The position numbers and the translations under genes are program-made. A model generated the notes under the pieces. The model did not search any database, was not told the DNA's origin, and worked only from the letters and a program-made list of their open reading frames with translations. This document shows, one piece after another, positions 8,623 through 17,134 of a DNA stretch of 64,000 nucleotides (position 1 is the first letter of the stretch; the number at the start of each line of letters is the position of its first letter). Source of the DNA: JASGJS01 sp047601185 (GTDB lineage Bacteria > Pseudomonadota > Gammaproteobacteria > JAURND01); assembly GCA_047601185.1 (NCBI GenBank), contig JASGJS010000001.1:124001-188000 (forward strand), in the 5' to 3' direction.

Positions 8623-8767
8623 GGTGGGCACTTTCACCAAAGAAAGGTGCCTTCATAATACTAATAGCCGTTGTTAATAGCTTTATATAATATTTTATTA
8701 ATCTTTTAGCAGTATACTATCTTGACCCATACTCAAATTTAATCATTACGCGGAGGCAAAAAGCCAG

Positions 8768-9424
8768 ATGAGCACCACACAGTTTGAGTTTTATCAATTT
8801 AGAAACACTTTTATAAATGCATTATACGATGAGTTCGGCCTTACGGACAGAGATGCCCCGCAACCACAAGAAGACAAACCTGAAACTACTGCGGTACTCA
8901 ATGAAACTCAATTTTTAAAAGGTATTGGACTTGAGCATATTGACTTGCCTGCAGAAAAAATTCTGGATTTTTATGAGCGTATTGAAAACGTGCTCAATAC
9001 AATTTCATTTAAAGATAAAGATCTTGATTTTAAAAGAACCTTAGCTTATCAGGTGTTGAAATCCTCTGAAATGGATGCTTTTTTGAATGAGTTTTTTGGA
9101 TTAAAAAACTCAAAAAATGAAATTAATCGAAAGCCCAACCATATGAGAATAGCATTTTTGGGGTTATTGGTTATTGGTGCTGCCGCTGGGCCCACCACAT
9201 TAGGCATTATGCATCCTCAAGCAAGCAAAGAAGGCATCAAAACCGTTGGAGAGGTTTTAGATAAAAACCTGGGTCCCTTGCCGATTTATAGTATTATCTT
9301 GGCGGCAGTGGGTATTGCTTTGCTGGCTGCTGGTGCTTATTACTATAAAAAGCATCATGCCGGGCCTTATGAAAAAATTGCTGAAGAAGATACTGAATCA
9401 AAACGCCCTGCTTTGGGACAGTAG
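8768..9424 (+). CDS. Hypothetical protein with two C-terminal membrane segments
   Basis: 218 residues, family not recognised. The first 125 residues are soluble, acidic and helical. Two hydrophobic stretches follow, at about 127-150 (IAFLGLLVIGAAAGPTTLGIM) and 174-195 (PIYSIILAAVGIALLAAGAYY), then a short charged tail. There is no N-terminal signal peptide, so the soluble domain is probably cytoplasmic, or the protein may be delivered elsewhere. GGAGG lies 13 bases before the ATG. It stands alone between two minus-strand genes. Two late membrane helices with a polar head are common among effectors of intracellular Legionellales, but this is only suggestive. Confidence 0.7.
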   Translation: MSTTQFEFYQFRNTFINALYDEFGLTDRDAPQPQEDKPETTAVLNETQFLKGIGLEHIDLPAEKILDFYERIENVLNTISFKDKDLDFKRTLAYQVLKSSEMDAFLNEFFGLKNSKNEINRKPNHMRIAFLGLLVIGAAAGPTTLGIMHPQASKEGIKTVGEVLDKNLGPLPIYSIILAAVGIALLAAGAYYYKKHHAGPYEKIAEEDTESKRPALGQ

Positions 9425-9432
9425 GTGAAGCT

Positions 9433-10680
9433 TTAATCAAGCGCACATTTGCGAGTCAAACTCCAACTGCTGATCAATCCCATCAACGCCGCTAACATCA
9501 AATAATACCCCAACATAAAGCGATGCTGGGGGCTGTAATCCATCAAAACCGCGGCTAATAAAGGCGCGGTACCGCCAAATAGCGCGTTACCGATATTGTA
9601 AGATAAGGCCACCCCGGTGTAACGGATATTGGCCGGGAAATTTTCGACGGCTGTGATGAGGGTATTGCCTTGCTCTAGGGCACTTAATCCCATCGCGCCG
9701 ATTAAGACGCATATCGTCATCACGGCGATTTCGGTGTGTAAAAAATAAACAGCCGGCAGCGAGAATATTATGATGCCTATTGCCACAGCCATTAATACCT
9801 TTCTCCGCCCTATCCTATCCCCACAATAACCAGACAAGGGAATGCACAGCATCATCAATACCAACAAAATGGACTGAATCGCAAAAGTGGCGGTATGAGA
9901 AAACACTTGGGTCGATTCTAAGTAGGTCGGCATAAATCCAAAAAAGGTCATATAGAAAATTGATCCCATGCAAGTGATGCCCAGTATTTGCAATAACGAT
10001 TGGGGGGATTCTTGCAGGACACTCAATAAGGGGCGCCGCCGAATGGCTTGCTGTATTGATAAACTTAGATAGACCGGCGTTTCGACCAATTGCAGGCGGT
10101 ATTTTAAGATGATAAAACCGATGATCCCGCCAGCGATAAATGGCAAACGCCATAATCCAGCGGAAGACACGCTCTGTGCCATAAAGCCATTTAACAGTAA
10201 CGCACTTAAGGTAGCCAGCAAAAATCCTAAATTCGCGCCCGTTGCGGCAAAGCTGGTGAAAAAGCCGCGATAGCGTGCATTCACAGATTCTGCGATATAA
10301 ACGGCCACGCCGCTGTATTCTCCCCCCACAAAAAATCCCTGACATAGTCTGAGCAGGATTAATAAAACCGTCGATAGCAAACCGAGACTATGGTATCCTG
10401 GCAACAAACCAATGCCCAAAGTCGAAAACGACATTCCTGCCATTGAAATACACAGCGCTTTAGAACGACCGATCCTATCCCCCCAATGGCCTAATGCAAT
10501 GCCACCTAAGGGACGAAAAATAAAACCGATGGCGAAAACGCTCAGTGCGGCTAAATCGACGTGAGTGATCGTCGCGGGGAAGAAAGTCGCGCCAATCATA
10601 GGGGCGAAATAGATAAATAAGCCGAAGTCTAGCCATTCTAGGATGTTCGCTAAGCTGCCAAGGGTGAGGATTTTTTGCAT
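9433..10680 (-). CDS. MFS transporter, metabolite:H+ symporter (MHS/ProP-like) family
   Basis: 415 residues with about 12 membrane helices. The N-terminus (ILEWLDFGLFIYFAPMI) and the cytoplasmic loop motifs GHWGDRIGRSK and GYCGDRIGRRK mark the metabolite:proton symporter branch of the major facilitator superfamily, which includes ProP (proline/betaine) and KgtP (2-oxoglutarate). The substrate cannot be told from sequence. It lacks the long ProP C-terminal coiled coil, so osmosensing as in ProP is unlikely. It is transcribed away from the Bcr-type transporter gene at 10776, and the two share a 95-base intergenic region. Confidence 0.85.
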   Translation of the reverse strand: MQKILTLGSLANILEWLDFGLFIYFAPMIGATFFPATITHVDLAALSVFAIGFIFRPLGGIALGHWGDRIGRSKALCISMAGMSFSTLGIGLLPGYHSLGLLSTVLLILLRLCQGFFVGGEYSGVAVYIAESVNARYRGFFTSFAATGANLGFLLATLSALLLNGFMAQSVSSAGLWRLPFIAGGIIGFIILKYRLQLVETPVYLSLSIQQAIRRRPLLSVLQESPQSLLQILGITCMGSIFYMTFFGFMPTYLESTQVFSHTATFAIQSILLVLMMLCIPLSGYCGDRIGRRKVLMAVAIGIIIFSLPAVYFLHTEIAVMTICVLIGAMGLSALEQGNTLITAVENFPANIRYTGVALSYNIGNALFGGTAPLLAAVLMDYSPQHRFMLGYYLMLAALMGLISSWSLTRKCALD

Positions 10681-10775
10681 GGAGACTCATTTGTTTTAAA
10701 AAACATACTAAACACAACACAGACCCTAAGGGCTAGTGCCATCCTTTACTTTAGTGCTACTGGATACAAGATACC

Positions 10776-11942
10776 ATGTCTCAACGATCCTTAATATCCA
10801 CCATTATTTTACTCACCCCTTTTGTATTTTGCTTCGCCTTCGCGATGGATATTTATATCCCTGTCGTGCCGGAGATCAAGCAGTATTTTCATACGACACA
10901 AGGGATGATCCAGCTCACCTTAAGCCTGTTTATGTTCGCAGCGGGTGCAGGCCAACTGGTGCTCGGGCCCATCACAGATCAATATGGCCGCAAACCGGTG
11001 CTTTTATGTGCCATTATCTCTTTTATGATCGGCTCACTGTGCTGCGCACTGGCACCCAATTTGTCCGTATTAATGTTAGGCCGCCTGATTCAATCCTTGG
11101 GCGGATGTGGGATGTTAGTTGCCACCTTTGCCTGCGTCCGCGATCAATTTTCGGGTAAAGACAGTGCTAAAGTCTACAGTTTTTTAAATTGCGGCATTGC
11201 AATTTCGCCTCTATTTGCTCCTATTATTGGCAGTTATTTAGGCGCTTGGTTCAATTGGCGTGCGGAATTTATTTTTTTAGTGCTATTGAGCCTACCGATC
11301 TTTTTGATTGGCCTGACGCAAATTCAGGAGTCCTTACCTAAAGAGAAGCGCATTCGCTTTGATATCCATATTTTTCAACGCTATGGGCAAATTTTAACAA
11401 ACCGCACGTTTTATACTTATGTGATTTGCACAACGGCCGGGATGACGTTATTTTTCGTGTTTTTCTCGAGCTCACCTTACATTATCATCAAATTATTACA
11501 CGTCCCCGTGACTCATTTCGGCTATTACTTTTTTCTCGTCGGCTTTACTTTCTTCATCGGCAGTTTAATCAGCGGCAAGGTGGCGCATTTTTGGGGGGCG
11601 TATTACACGACTTTGTTCGGCACAGCTTTGATGCTGGTCGCAGGCGTGTTGATGGTGGGTTGGTTCTTACTAACGGGCTTGAATAGTCTACAATATTTGA
11701 TTCCCTCGATGCTGGCCGGTATTGCGGGCGCTTTTATGATGGGCGCGGGAGTCAGTGGCGCCATGGAGCCTTTCGGAGTAATGGCCGGAACAGCTGCCGC
11801 ACTCAATGGCTGCCTGCAATTGGCTGTGAGCGCTCTGATCGGTTCATGGGTGATGCATTGGCCGGTCACGTCAACAAATCCTTTTGCGTTGACCATTATC
11901 ATTAGTAGTTGTGTAGGATTGATCGCCTTGTGGCGATTATGA
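10776..11942 (+). CDS. Bcr/CflA-type multidrug efflux MFS transporter
   Basis: 388 residues with 12 predicted membrane helices. The family traits are the MDIYIPVVPEI segment after helix 1, the loop motif A GPITDQYGRKPVLL, and the RLIQSLGGCG..R motif in helix 4-5. Members expel drugs such as bicyclomycin and chloramphenicol, or sometimes metabolites, using the proton gradient. The specificity here is not determinable. The C-terminus is a little short after the last helix. A REPIN-like repeat begins 12 bases after the stop. Confidence 0.85.
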   Translation: MSQRSLISTIILLTPFVFCFAFAMDIYIPVVPEIKQYFHTTQGMIQLTLSLFMFAAGAGQLVLGPITDQYGRKPVLLCAIISFMIGSLCCALAPNLSVLMLGRLIQSLGGCGMLVATFACVRDQFSGKDSAKVYSFLNCGIAISPLFAPIIGSYLGAWFNWRAEFIFLVLLSLPIFLIGLTQIQESLPKEKRIRFDIHIFQRYGQILTNRTFYTYVICTTAGMTLFFVFFSSSPYIIIKLLHVPVTHFGYYFFLVGFTFFIGSLISGKVAHFWGAYYTTLFGTALMLVAGVLMVGWFLLTGLNSLQYLIPSMLAGIAGAFMMGAGVSGAMEPFGVMAGTAAALNGCLQLAVSALIGSWVMHWPVTSTNPFALTIIISSCVGLIALWRL

Positions 11943-11954
11943 ATATTAAAAAAA

Positions 11955-12120
11955 GCAGCGGGCTAGCAGCCCGCGCTCCCAAGTTTTGCGCCCTTCATGA
12001 CACAGTGCCCAAGTGAAAGTCTTCTGCGTTCTTATGGGATGAGAAAAAACTCCGATGTTTGACAATAGCTTAACTTGAATGAAGCTCGAGCCTGGGGGCG
12101 CGGGCTGCTAGCCCGCTGCT
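11955..12120. repeat. REPIN-like inverted-repeat element, copy A
   Basis: About 166 bp with inverted ends GCAGCGGGCTAGCAGCCCGC / GCGGGCTGCTAGCCCGCTGC. Each end is itself a hairpin. The interior contains the family's TTTTGCGCC..TTCATGACA and AACTTGAATGAAGCTCGAGCC blocks. No coding sequence is seen in the 245 bases between 11942 and 12188. Confidence 0.9.
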
Positions 12121-12187
12121 TTATTCATTTGTTAATTTCAAATTTTCTTCTACACTAAGATTAACAAGAAAGAGAGAAGGAACTCCC

Positions 12188-12622
12188 ATGAGAATAAGAT
12201 CTAAAGCATTATTAGCCGCTATGCTTATCAGCTTGTCGCAAGCCGGCTTAAGCGTCACCTGTCCTGATGTGGGGACAATTATCTCCAGCGATCCCAATGA
12301 AAACGGCGATGTCACTTTCATCAGCCCCTCCTGGCCAGGCTGGCATTCCGACACCATGAGACCGATTTTACTCAGTGACACCAAATTTCACTTAGTGTAT
12401 GCTTCCACCTTCGGAATGAATTGCACCTATGATACCAATCAGGGCTTTTTATTTTTATTCCCGAATAATCGAACCAAAATTTTAATGTCCGATGTTTTAA
12501 ACGGCTCCCGCTGGCAGTGTCAAGTCGCTCCAGACTCACGCCAACCGGTTGAAGCGGTACGAACTGAGCAAGTTTGTGTTTGTAACGACTTTAGAGAAGA
12601 TTGTAGTTTTATCTTAAAATAG
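12188..12622 (+). CDS. Small secreted cysteine-containing protein, unknown
   Basis: 144 residues beginning with a clear Sec signal peptide (MRIRSKALLAAMLISLSQAGLS). The mature part is rich in aromatic residues and cysteines (VTCPDVG, GMNCTYD, WQCQV, VCVCNDF, DCSF), which could form disulfides in the periplasm or outside. AGAGAAGGAACTCCC precedes the ATG. I do not recognise the family. It is followed four bases later by queH on the same strand, but a shared function is not evident. Confidence 0.7.
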   Translation: MRIRSKALLAAMLISLSQAGLSVTCPDVGTIISSDPNENGDVTFISPSWPGWHSDTMRPILLSDTKFHLVYASTFGMNCTYDTNQGFLFLFPNNRTKILMSDVLNGSRWQCQVAPDSRQPVEAVRTEQVCVCNDFREDCSFILK

Positions 12623-12626
12623 CGAT

Positions 12627-13268
12627 ATGTCAGAATTTATTTTACCCGAAGGTCATTCGAAACTTTTACTGCATTCCTGCTGCGCGCCCTGTGCGTGCGA
12701 CATCATGCAACGTTTGGTCGATGCGGGCATTGAGTATACGATTTATTTTTATAATCCGAATATTCATCCGCGCCAAGAATACGAAATCCGCAAGCAAGAA
12801 AATATTCGTTTCGCTGAAAAACACCACATTCCTTTTATCGATGGCGACTATGACAGCGATGAGTGGTTTTCGCGCGCCAAAGGATTAGAAAATGAACCCG
12901 AACGCGGCAAGCGCTGCACCATGTGTTTTGACATGCGGTTTGAGCGTACCGCACTGTATGCTTTTGAACACGGATTTAAAGTGTTTAGCAGTTCGTTAGG
13001 CATTTCGCGTTGGAAGGATATGAATCAAATTAATGACTGTGGCGTCCGCGCAGCAAGTCATTATCCTGAATTGATTTATTGGACATTCAATTGGCGTAAA
13101 GGCGGCGGCTCACAACGGATGATTGAAATGTCTAAACAAGAAGCTTTTTACCAGCAAGAATATTGTGGTTGTGTGTATTCTTTACGTGACACCAATCGTT
13201 GGCGATTACAAAATGGCCGTAAGCGAATTAAGATTGGTGTTCAGTATTATGGGAATCCAGAGAGCTGA
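12627..13268 (+). CDS. queH: Epoxyqueuosine reductase QueH
   Basis: 213 residues of the former DUF208 family, a non-orthologous replacement for QueG. It reduces epoxyqueuosine to queuosine in tRNA wobble position 34. Seen are the adjacent-cysteine motif HSCCAPCACD near the N-terminus, KRCTMCF in the middle and YCGCVYS near the C-terminus; these cysteines hold a 4Fe-4S cluster and a second metal site in studied members. SSSLGISRWKDMNQIN is also typical. Length is normal. No other queuosine genes lie in the window. Confidence 0.9.
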   Translation: MSEFILPEGHSKLLLHSCCAPCACDIMQRLVDAGIEYTIYFYNPNIHPRQEYEIRKQENIRFAEKHHIPFIDGDYDSDEWFSRAKGLENEPERGKRCTMCFDMRFERTALYAFEHGFKVFSSSLGISRWKDMNQINDCGVRAASHYPELIYWTFNWRKGGGSQRMIEMSKQEAFYQQEYCGCVYSLRDTNRWRLQNGRKRIKIGVQYYGNPES

Positions 13269-13269
13269 G

Positions 13270-14733
13270 TTACGGTTGAAATAAGTCACTCAGCGTCGCA
13301 TAAGACGCAATGATTTCTTCACTATATAACGTCTTTTTAAGCCCACCCGCTACAATCATCGAGTGAAATACCTGCTTATTGGTACGAGTCACCTCGCAAT
13401 ATATTTTTTCGCGCTTCTGTAGATGATTCGCATATTTTTTATCAATCGCAAACGGTGCGCTGCAATATTTAATTTCACAGAGGGTTACGCTATGGTCTGG
13501 TCTATCAAAAACCAGATCAATTTGCGCGCCAGATTCTACATCATCCTTACTGGATATATACCGCCAAGATGAAACTTCAGACCCAGCGGGAATATGCAAT
13601 GCCTTTTTTATCTGACTAATATGTTTAAAACAAATAGCCTCAAAAGCCAGACCTGCCCATGCTTTCCAAGCAGGTTTTGCCGATAACACTTCCCAATAAT
13701 GGTCGTCAATATTTTTAGCAATCCGATTTTTCGTTCTTTTGGCAATCCAGGTCAAGTAAAATAACGTATACTCATCAATGACCTTATAATAGACGCCGCG
13801 TTCTTTCTTCCAAGGGATAAAAGTCATAATGAAACCCGCTTCTTCAAGCTCTTTTAATCTGCTCGTTAAACGTCCGCCCTTATAGCTAAAGTGTGACTCT
13901 ATTTCATGTCTTGCAACACCTTCTCTTTTGCTCGCAATAAACCTAATAATTTCTTCATGTATTTCATGCTTCTTAAATAATGACGCAAATAATAATTCAA
14001 ATTCATCATACAAAGTCCCTTTTTTGCTAAAGCATATCGTATTGATATTTTGTATGGCAGACAAGCCTTTTTCAACAAAATTCAGATAAAAGGGAATACC
14101 GCCCAAACTCATATAAAGGGTTAAAATCTGCTCATTACGATAATGAATATTCTTGTAGCTTAAGTAAGCTTTCGTTTCTGCTAAGGTAAACGATTCCAGA
14201 GGCATTCGCAGTGTTACTCGATTATGTAAGCCGCCAGTGTTATGTAATATATTGTCGATAATCCAAGAAGCCGCTGAACCACAAATAATAAGCTTTATTC
14301 TTTTATCTTCTACCCAGTATCGATTCCAATAATAATCCAATGCTTCTAACAAGCCTGATTTTGGTGTTGACATCCAAGGAATTTCATCTAAGAAAATGAC
14401 AACTTTTTGATTATCTGCGAATAAATCAATGGCATCTTTCAAAGTTTCAAATGCATCATGCCAGCTTGAAAAATCATGGAGCTTTACTCCCTTACGTCCC
14501 TCATAAAACGTATTTTCTATTTCTTTTTTAAATTTTTCTAGCTGTTTTTTGAGACTCCCTTGATGAATGCCAGATGACCGAAAAAAAATACAGGGTTTTT
14601 TATTAAAAAACTCCCGAATAAGGTAAGTTTTTCCTACCCGTCTTCTACCATAAACTGCAACGAACTCCGCAGCGTCTGATTGAAAAACACTTTGGAGCTG
14701 TTTTTGCTCGTATTGGCGGCCGATAATTGTCAT
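13270..14733 (-). CDS. AAA ATPase with C-terminal DUF234-type nuclease-like domain
   Basis: 487 residues. The N-terminus is a STAND-like ATPase_2 domain: Walker A YGRRRVGKT (about 29-37), Walker B VVIFLDEIPWM, and an arginine-bearing ITFAS-like region. A winged helix follows (EGVARHEIESHFSYKGGRLTSRLKELEE), then a DUF234 C-terminal domain ending in a PD-(D/E)XK-like core (GAQIDLVFDRPDHSVTLCEIKY). This architecture is widespread, with lineage-specific expansions in archaea and some bacteria, and its function is not established. A link to mobile or defence elements is suspected. The gene converges on queH with one base between them, and a pair of palindromes lies just upstream of its start. Confidence 0.8.
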   Translation of the reverse strand: MTIIGRQYEQKQLQSVFQSDAAEFVAVYGRRRVGKTYLIREFFNKKPCIFFRSSGIHQGSLKKQLEKFKKEIENTFYEGRKGVKLHDFSSWHDAFETLKDAIDLFADNQKVVIFLDEIPWMSTPKSGLLEALDYYWNRYWVEDKRIKLIICGSAASWIIDNILHNTGGLHNRVTLRMPLESFTLAETKAYLSYKNIHYRNEQILTLYMSLGGIPFYLNFVEKGLSAIQNINTICFSKKGTLYDEFELLFASLFKKHEIHEEIIRFIASKREGVARHEIESHFSYKGGRLTSRLKELEEAGFIMTFIPWKKERGVYYKVIDEYTLFYLTWIAKRTKNRIAKNIDDHYWEVLSAKPAWKAWAGLAFEAICFKHISQIKKALHIPAGSEVSSWRYISSKDDVESGAQIDLVFDRPDHSVTLCEIKYCSAPFAIDKKYANHLQKREKIYCEVTRTNKQVFHSMIVAGGLKKTLYSEEIIASYATLSDLFQP

Positions 14734-14751
14734 ATCTTGATAGCATAGTCA

Positions 14752-14788
14752 TAAGGGACGGTTATAAGGATATTATAACCGTCCCTTA
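14752..14788. repeat. Palindromic repeat, copy 1 (upstream of AAA ATPase)
   Basis: TAAGGGACGGTTATAA and its reverse complement TTATAACCGTCCCTTA face each other across five bases. The same palindrome recurs 18 bases on, at 14807-14845. It lies within 20 bases of the ATPase start, so it could be an operator as well as a repeat. Confidence 0.9.
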
Positions 14789-14806
14789 ATGTCAACAATT
14801 GACCAA

Positions 14807-14845
14807 ATAAGGGACGGTTATAAAAAACTTATAACCGTCCCTTAT
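14807..14845. repeat. Palindromic repeat, copy 2 (overlaps end of nucleotidyltransferase)
   Basis: ATAAGGGACGGTTATAA and TTATAACCGTCCCTTAT are separated by five bases. The right half encodes the last residues (His-Lys-Gly-Arg-Leu) and stop of the nucleotidyltransferase gene on the minus strand, so this unit has become part of a coding sequence. Confidence 0.9.
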
Positions 14846-15770
14846 GCGAATCAGGCTTAATATGCACTAAAACAGCCGGCCCCATAATAGCATTTTCCCA
14901 ATGAGAATCCGCCGCAATTTCAGTGTTCGGCAAGACGATGCAGTTCTTTAATTTTGTGCCCGATCCAATGACGGCGTGTTGTTCAATCGCCATCCAGCCT
15001 TGCAATTCAATATCATCAGCCAGGGTTGCAGTCGCATCCACATATTGCCCATCTTGTAATAAAGTTTTCACTAACGCGGCATAGGCCTGAGGAGTTCCTA
15101 CATCGTACCATAAGCTCTGTGCCCCTATATCCCAAGTCCCCAGGGTAAATCCGGCTTTAAATGCAGACTCCCAGGCTGCTAAGACACTGGAATAGCCTGT
15201 TGGTAAAAAATCGAAGATTTGGGGTGAATAGACTGCGACACCGGCAAAAGCGACAGATTGAGAGACCGCTTGAGTATCCCAAGGTGCATTTACGCCGATC
15301 ACCTGTCCGCCGGTATTTAATAACATATTGGATTTGACTTGCGGCACGGGCGCCTGCTGCATAATGGCAAAAGTGGCGATATGTGAGCTCGCTTGATGGT
15401 AAGCAATGAACGCATTTAAATCAAAATCCGAAAAAATATCGCCATTGTAAACCACAAAATCGCCTTGTTCTAATAGGCTGGCGGCATTTTTTAACCCACC
15501 GCCAGAACCCAGATGCGGGTCTTCTGGAAATAATTGGATAGGTTTGGTGATTGCTGGAGCGGTTGTTGTTACCCACTGTTGCAATAGCTGGCTTTGATAA
15601 TAGGTATTGATGCCGATTTGTTCAGCGGCGGTCTGTTCGATTTTTTTAAGAATATGCCAGAGTAGCGGTTGCCCTAATACGGGGATCAAAGGTTTGGGAA
15701 ACAGCTGCGTTAAGGGTCTTAAACGTTCACCCATGCCGGCTGCTAAAATAAAAGCGTTCACTTTATGCAT
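14829..15770 (-). CDS. Sugar-1-phosphate nucleotidyltransferase (MurU / mannose-1-P guanylyltransferase-like)
   Basis: 313 residues from the ATG at 15770, which overlaps the namZ stop by eight bases; longer starts read into namZ. The N-terminal Rossmann-type pyrophosphorylase signature LAAGMGERLRPLT..FPKPLIPVLGQPL is clear, with GGGLKNAA, VYNGDIFSDFD and a C-terminal hexapeptide-like segment (ADDIELQGWMAIEQHAVIGSGTKL..). It joins an NTP to a sugar-1-phosphate. The neighbour NamZ, which frees N-acetylmuramic acid, makes MurNAc-1-phosphate uridylyltransferase (MurU) plausible. The helix tail is more like GDP-mannose enzymes. No AmgK kinase is seen next to it. The last five residues come from a palindromic repeat. 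Confidence 0.8.
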   Translation of the reverse strand: MHKVNAFILAAGMGERLRPLTQLFPKPLIPVLGQPLLWHILKKIEQTAAEQIGINTYYQSQLLQQWVTTTAPAITKPIQLFPEDPHLGSGGGLKNAASLLEQGDFVVYNGDIFSDFDLNAFIAYHQASSHIATFAIMQQAPVPQVKSNMLLNTGGQVIGVNAPWDTQAVSQSVAFAGVAVYSPQIFDFLPTGYSSVLAAWESAFKAGFTLGTWDIGAQSLWYDVGTPQAYAALVKTLLQDGQYVDATATLADDIELQGWMAIEQHAVIGSGTKLKNCIVLPNTEIAADSHWENAIMGPAVLVHIKPDSHKGRL

Positions 15771-16935
15771 ACAACAGATACTTTTGTCTGACATCGGCAA
15801 ACTGTTGGCGCTGTAATTGCCAAGCTTGTTCTAAGGCAATTAAAGATTTCCCTGCTTCGATCGTTTCTCTCAATGCAGTCGATCCCGCTAAAATATCGAT
15901 GGGCAGTTTTTCAAATTCATACTCATAAGGCGGTTGCTTCCAGGCAAATTCCTCAGGGTATAAATCGTGAATAGTCTTTAACAGGGTGATTGCTGTGGTT
16001 ACCGCATTAAATTTTACTCTGTCGGTGACGTGCATCTGGGCACCGCCGCAGATTTTGCCTTGATATTTTTGGAAAGTGGGTTGGAAGTATAAAGGCCGAA
16101 ATACCACGCCCGGTAATTGCTGAATGGATGCGTCTTGCAGCAATTGCTCAGGATCAATATACGGCGCGCCAAAAATCTCAAAAGGTCGCGTCGTGCCCCG
16201 CCCTTCACTAATTTCTGTTCCTTCAAATAAACACATGCCCGGATAAACATAAGCGGTATCGACAGTTGGCATGTTGGGCGATGGCATGACCCAGGGTAGG
16301 CCTGTTTGTTCGAAAGCATCAGCCCTTTGCCACTGTTGCAGGGTAATCACTTCAAGTTGTAGGGTAGGATAAAATTCACCTTGTAAGTAGCGAGCGATTT
16401 CTCCAATTGTCATGCCATGTCGCATGGGTAAAGGTCGCTGCCCCACGAAAGAGGCGAAAGTGGGTTCTAAAATATTTCCTTCCAGTTGCAAGCCATTAAT
16501 GGGATTAGGCCGGTCTAATACTACCATGGCTTTGCCTGCATCTAAACACGCTTGCATACAAAGTTCTAATGTCCAAATGAAAGTATAATAGCGCGCACCC
16601 ACATCTTGTAGATCCACCACCATGATATCCAGATTGTTTAACATGGCAGACGTGGGTTTGCGCGCTTGCCCATATAAACTATACACGGGCAGTTGTGTGA
16701 GGGGATCAATAAAACCCTCCCATTCAATCATATTGTCTTGGGTTTGGCCGTGAATGCCATGCTGGGGGCCAAATAAAGTGGTGAGTTGGCAAAATTTTGC
16801 TTGCGCAAAGAGGGGCACCGCATGCTGATAATGCTGATTAATAGAAGCCGGATGAGACAATAAACCCACTCTGGCTTTTTGATATTGGTTGGGCCAGGCG
16901 GTCTCAATGCGATCGAGCCCGGTTTGCACAGTCAT
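15763..16935 (-). CDS. namZ: Exo-beta-N-acetylmuramidase NamZ (DUF1343)
   Basis: 390 residues with full-length DUF1343 similarity: VGLLSHPASINQ near the N-terminus, LFGPQHGIHGQTQDN, PVYSLYGQARKPT, VVDLQDVGARYYTFIWT and the C-terminal PPYEYEFEKLPIDILAGS. Studied members remove terminal MurNAc from peptidoglycan fragments. No signal peptide is visible, so it may act in the cytoplasm on recovered fragments or have an atypical export route. The following nucleotidyltransferase overlaps it, which suggests one recycling unit. A REPIN-like repeat lies upstream of the start. Confidence 0.85.
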   Translation of the reverse strand: MTVQTGLDRIETAWPNQYQKARVGLLSHPASINQHYQHAVPLFAQAKFCQLTTLFGPQHGIHGQTQDNMIEWEGFIDPLTQLPVYSLYGQARKPTSAMLNNLDIMVVDLQDVGARYYTFIWTLELCMQACLDAGKAMVVLDRPNPINGLQLEGNILEPTFASFVGQRPLPMRHGMTIGEIARYLQGEFYPTLQLEVITLQQWQRADAFEQTGLPWVMPSPNMPTVDTAYVYPGMCLFEGTEISEGRGTTRPFEIFGAPYIDPEQLLQDASIQQLPGVVFRPLYFQPTFQKYQGKICGGAQMHVTDRVKFNAVTTAITLLKTIHDLYPEEFAWKQPPYEYEFEKLPIDILAGSTALRETIEAGKSLIALEQAWQLQRQQFADVRQKYLLYA

Positions 16936-16955
16936 ACTAAATTCCTCTTATTTTT

Positions 16956-17126
16956 AGCGGGCAAGCTGCCCGCGCTCCCAAATCTTGCGCCATTCATTGC
17001 TAGGCGCCAAATGATGATTTTGTGCTCTGTTAAGCTTTATCATTTGAATGAAAGAACTCCCATGCTTAACCAGGCTTTAATTTAGATAAAACTCGAGCTT
17101 ATGGGAGCGCGGGCAGCTTGCCCGCT
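16956..17126. repeat. REPIN-like inverted-repeat element, copy B
   Basis: About 171 bp with ends AGCGGGCAAGCTGCCCGCGCTCCCA and TGGGAGCGCGGGCAGCTTGCCCGCT. This is the CAAGCTG variant of the hairpin end. The interior is more diverged than in copies A and D but keeps AACTCCCATG and AACTCGAGC blocks. It fills the gap between namZ and the permease gene. Confidence 0.9.
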
Positions 17127-17134
17127 AAAACACA

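Noticed and set aside
8524..8640. 39-residue N-terminal extension of ThrRS
   Set aside because: It reads through an intergenic repeat end, looks like a chance hydrophobic run, and the ATG at 8523 with AGGA upstream gives a standard ThrRS start.
14752..14845. Possible short CRISPR array
   Set aside because: There are only two units, each unit is a full palindrome, the single spacer is 18 bases, and no cas genes are in the window.
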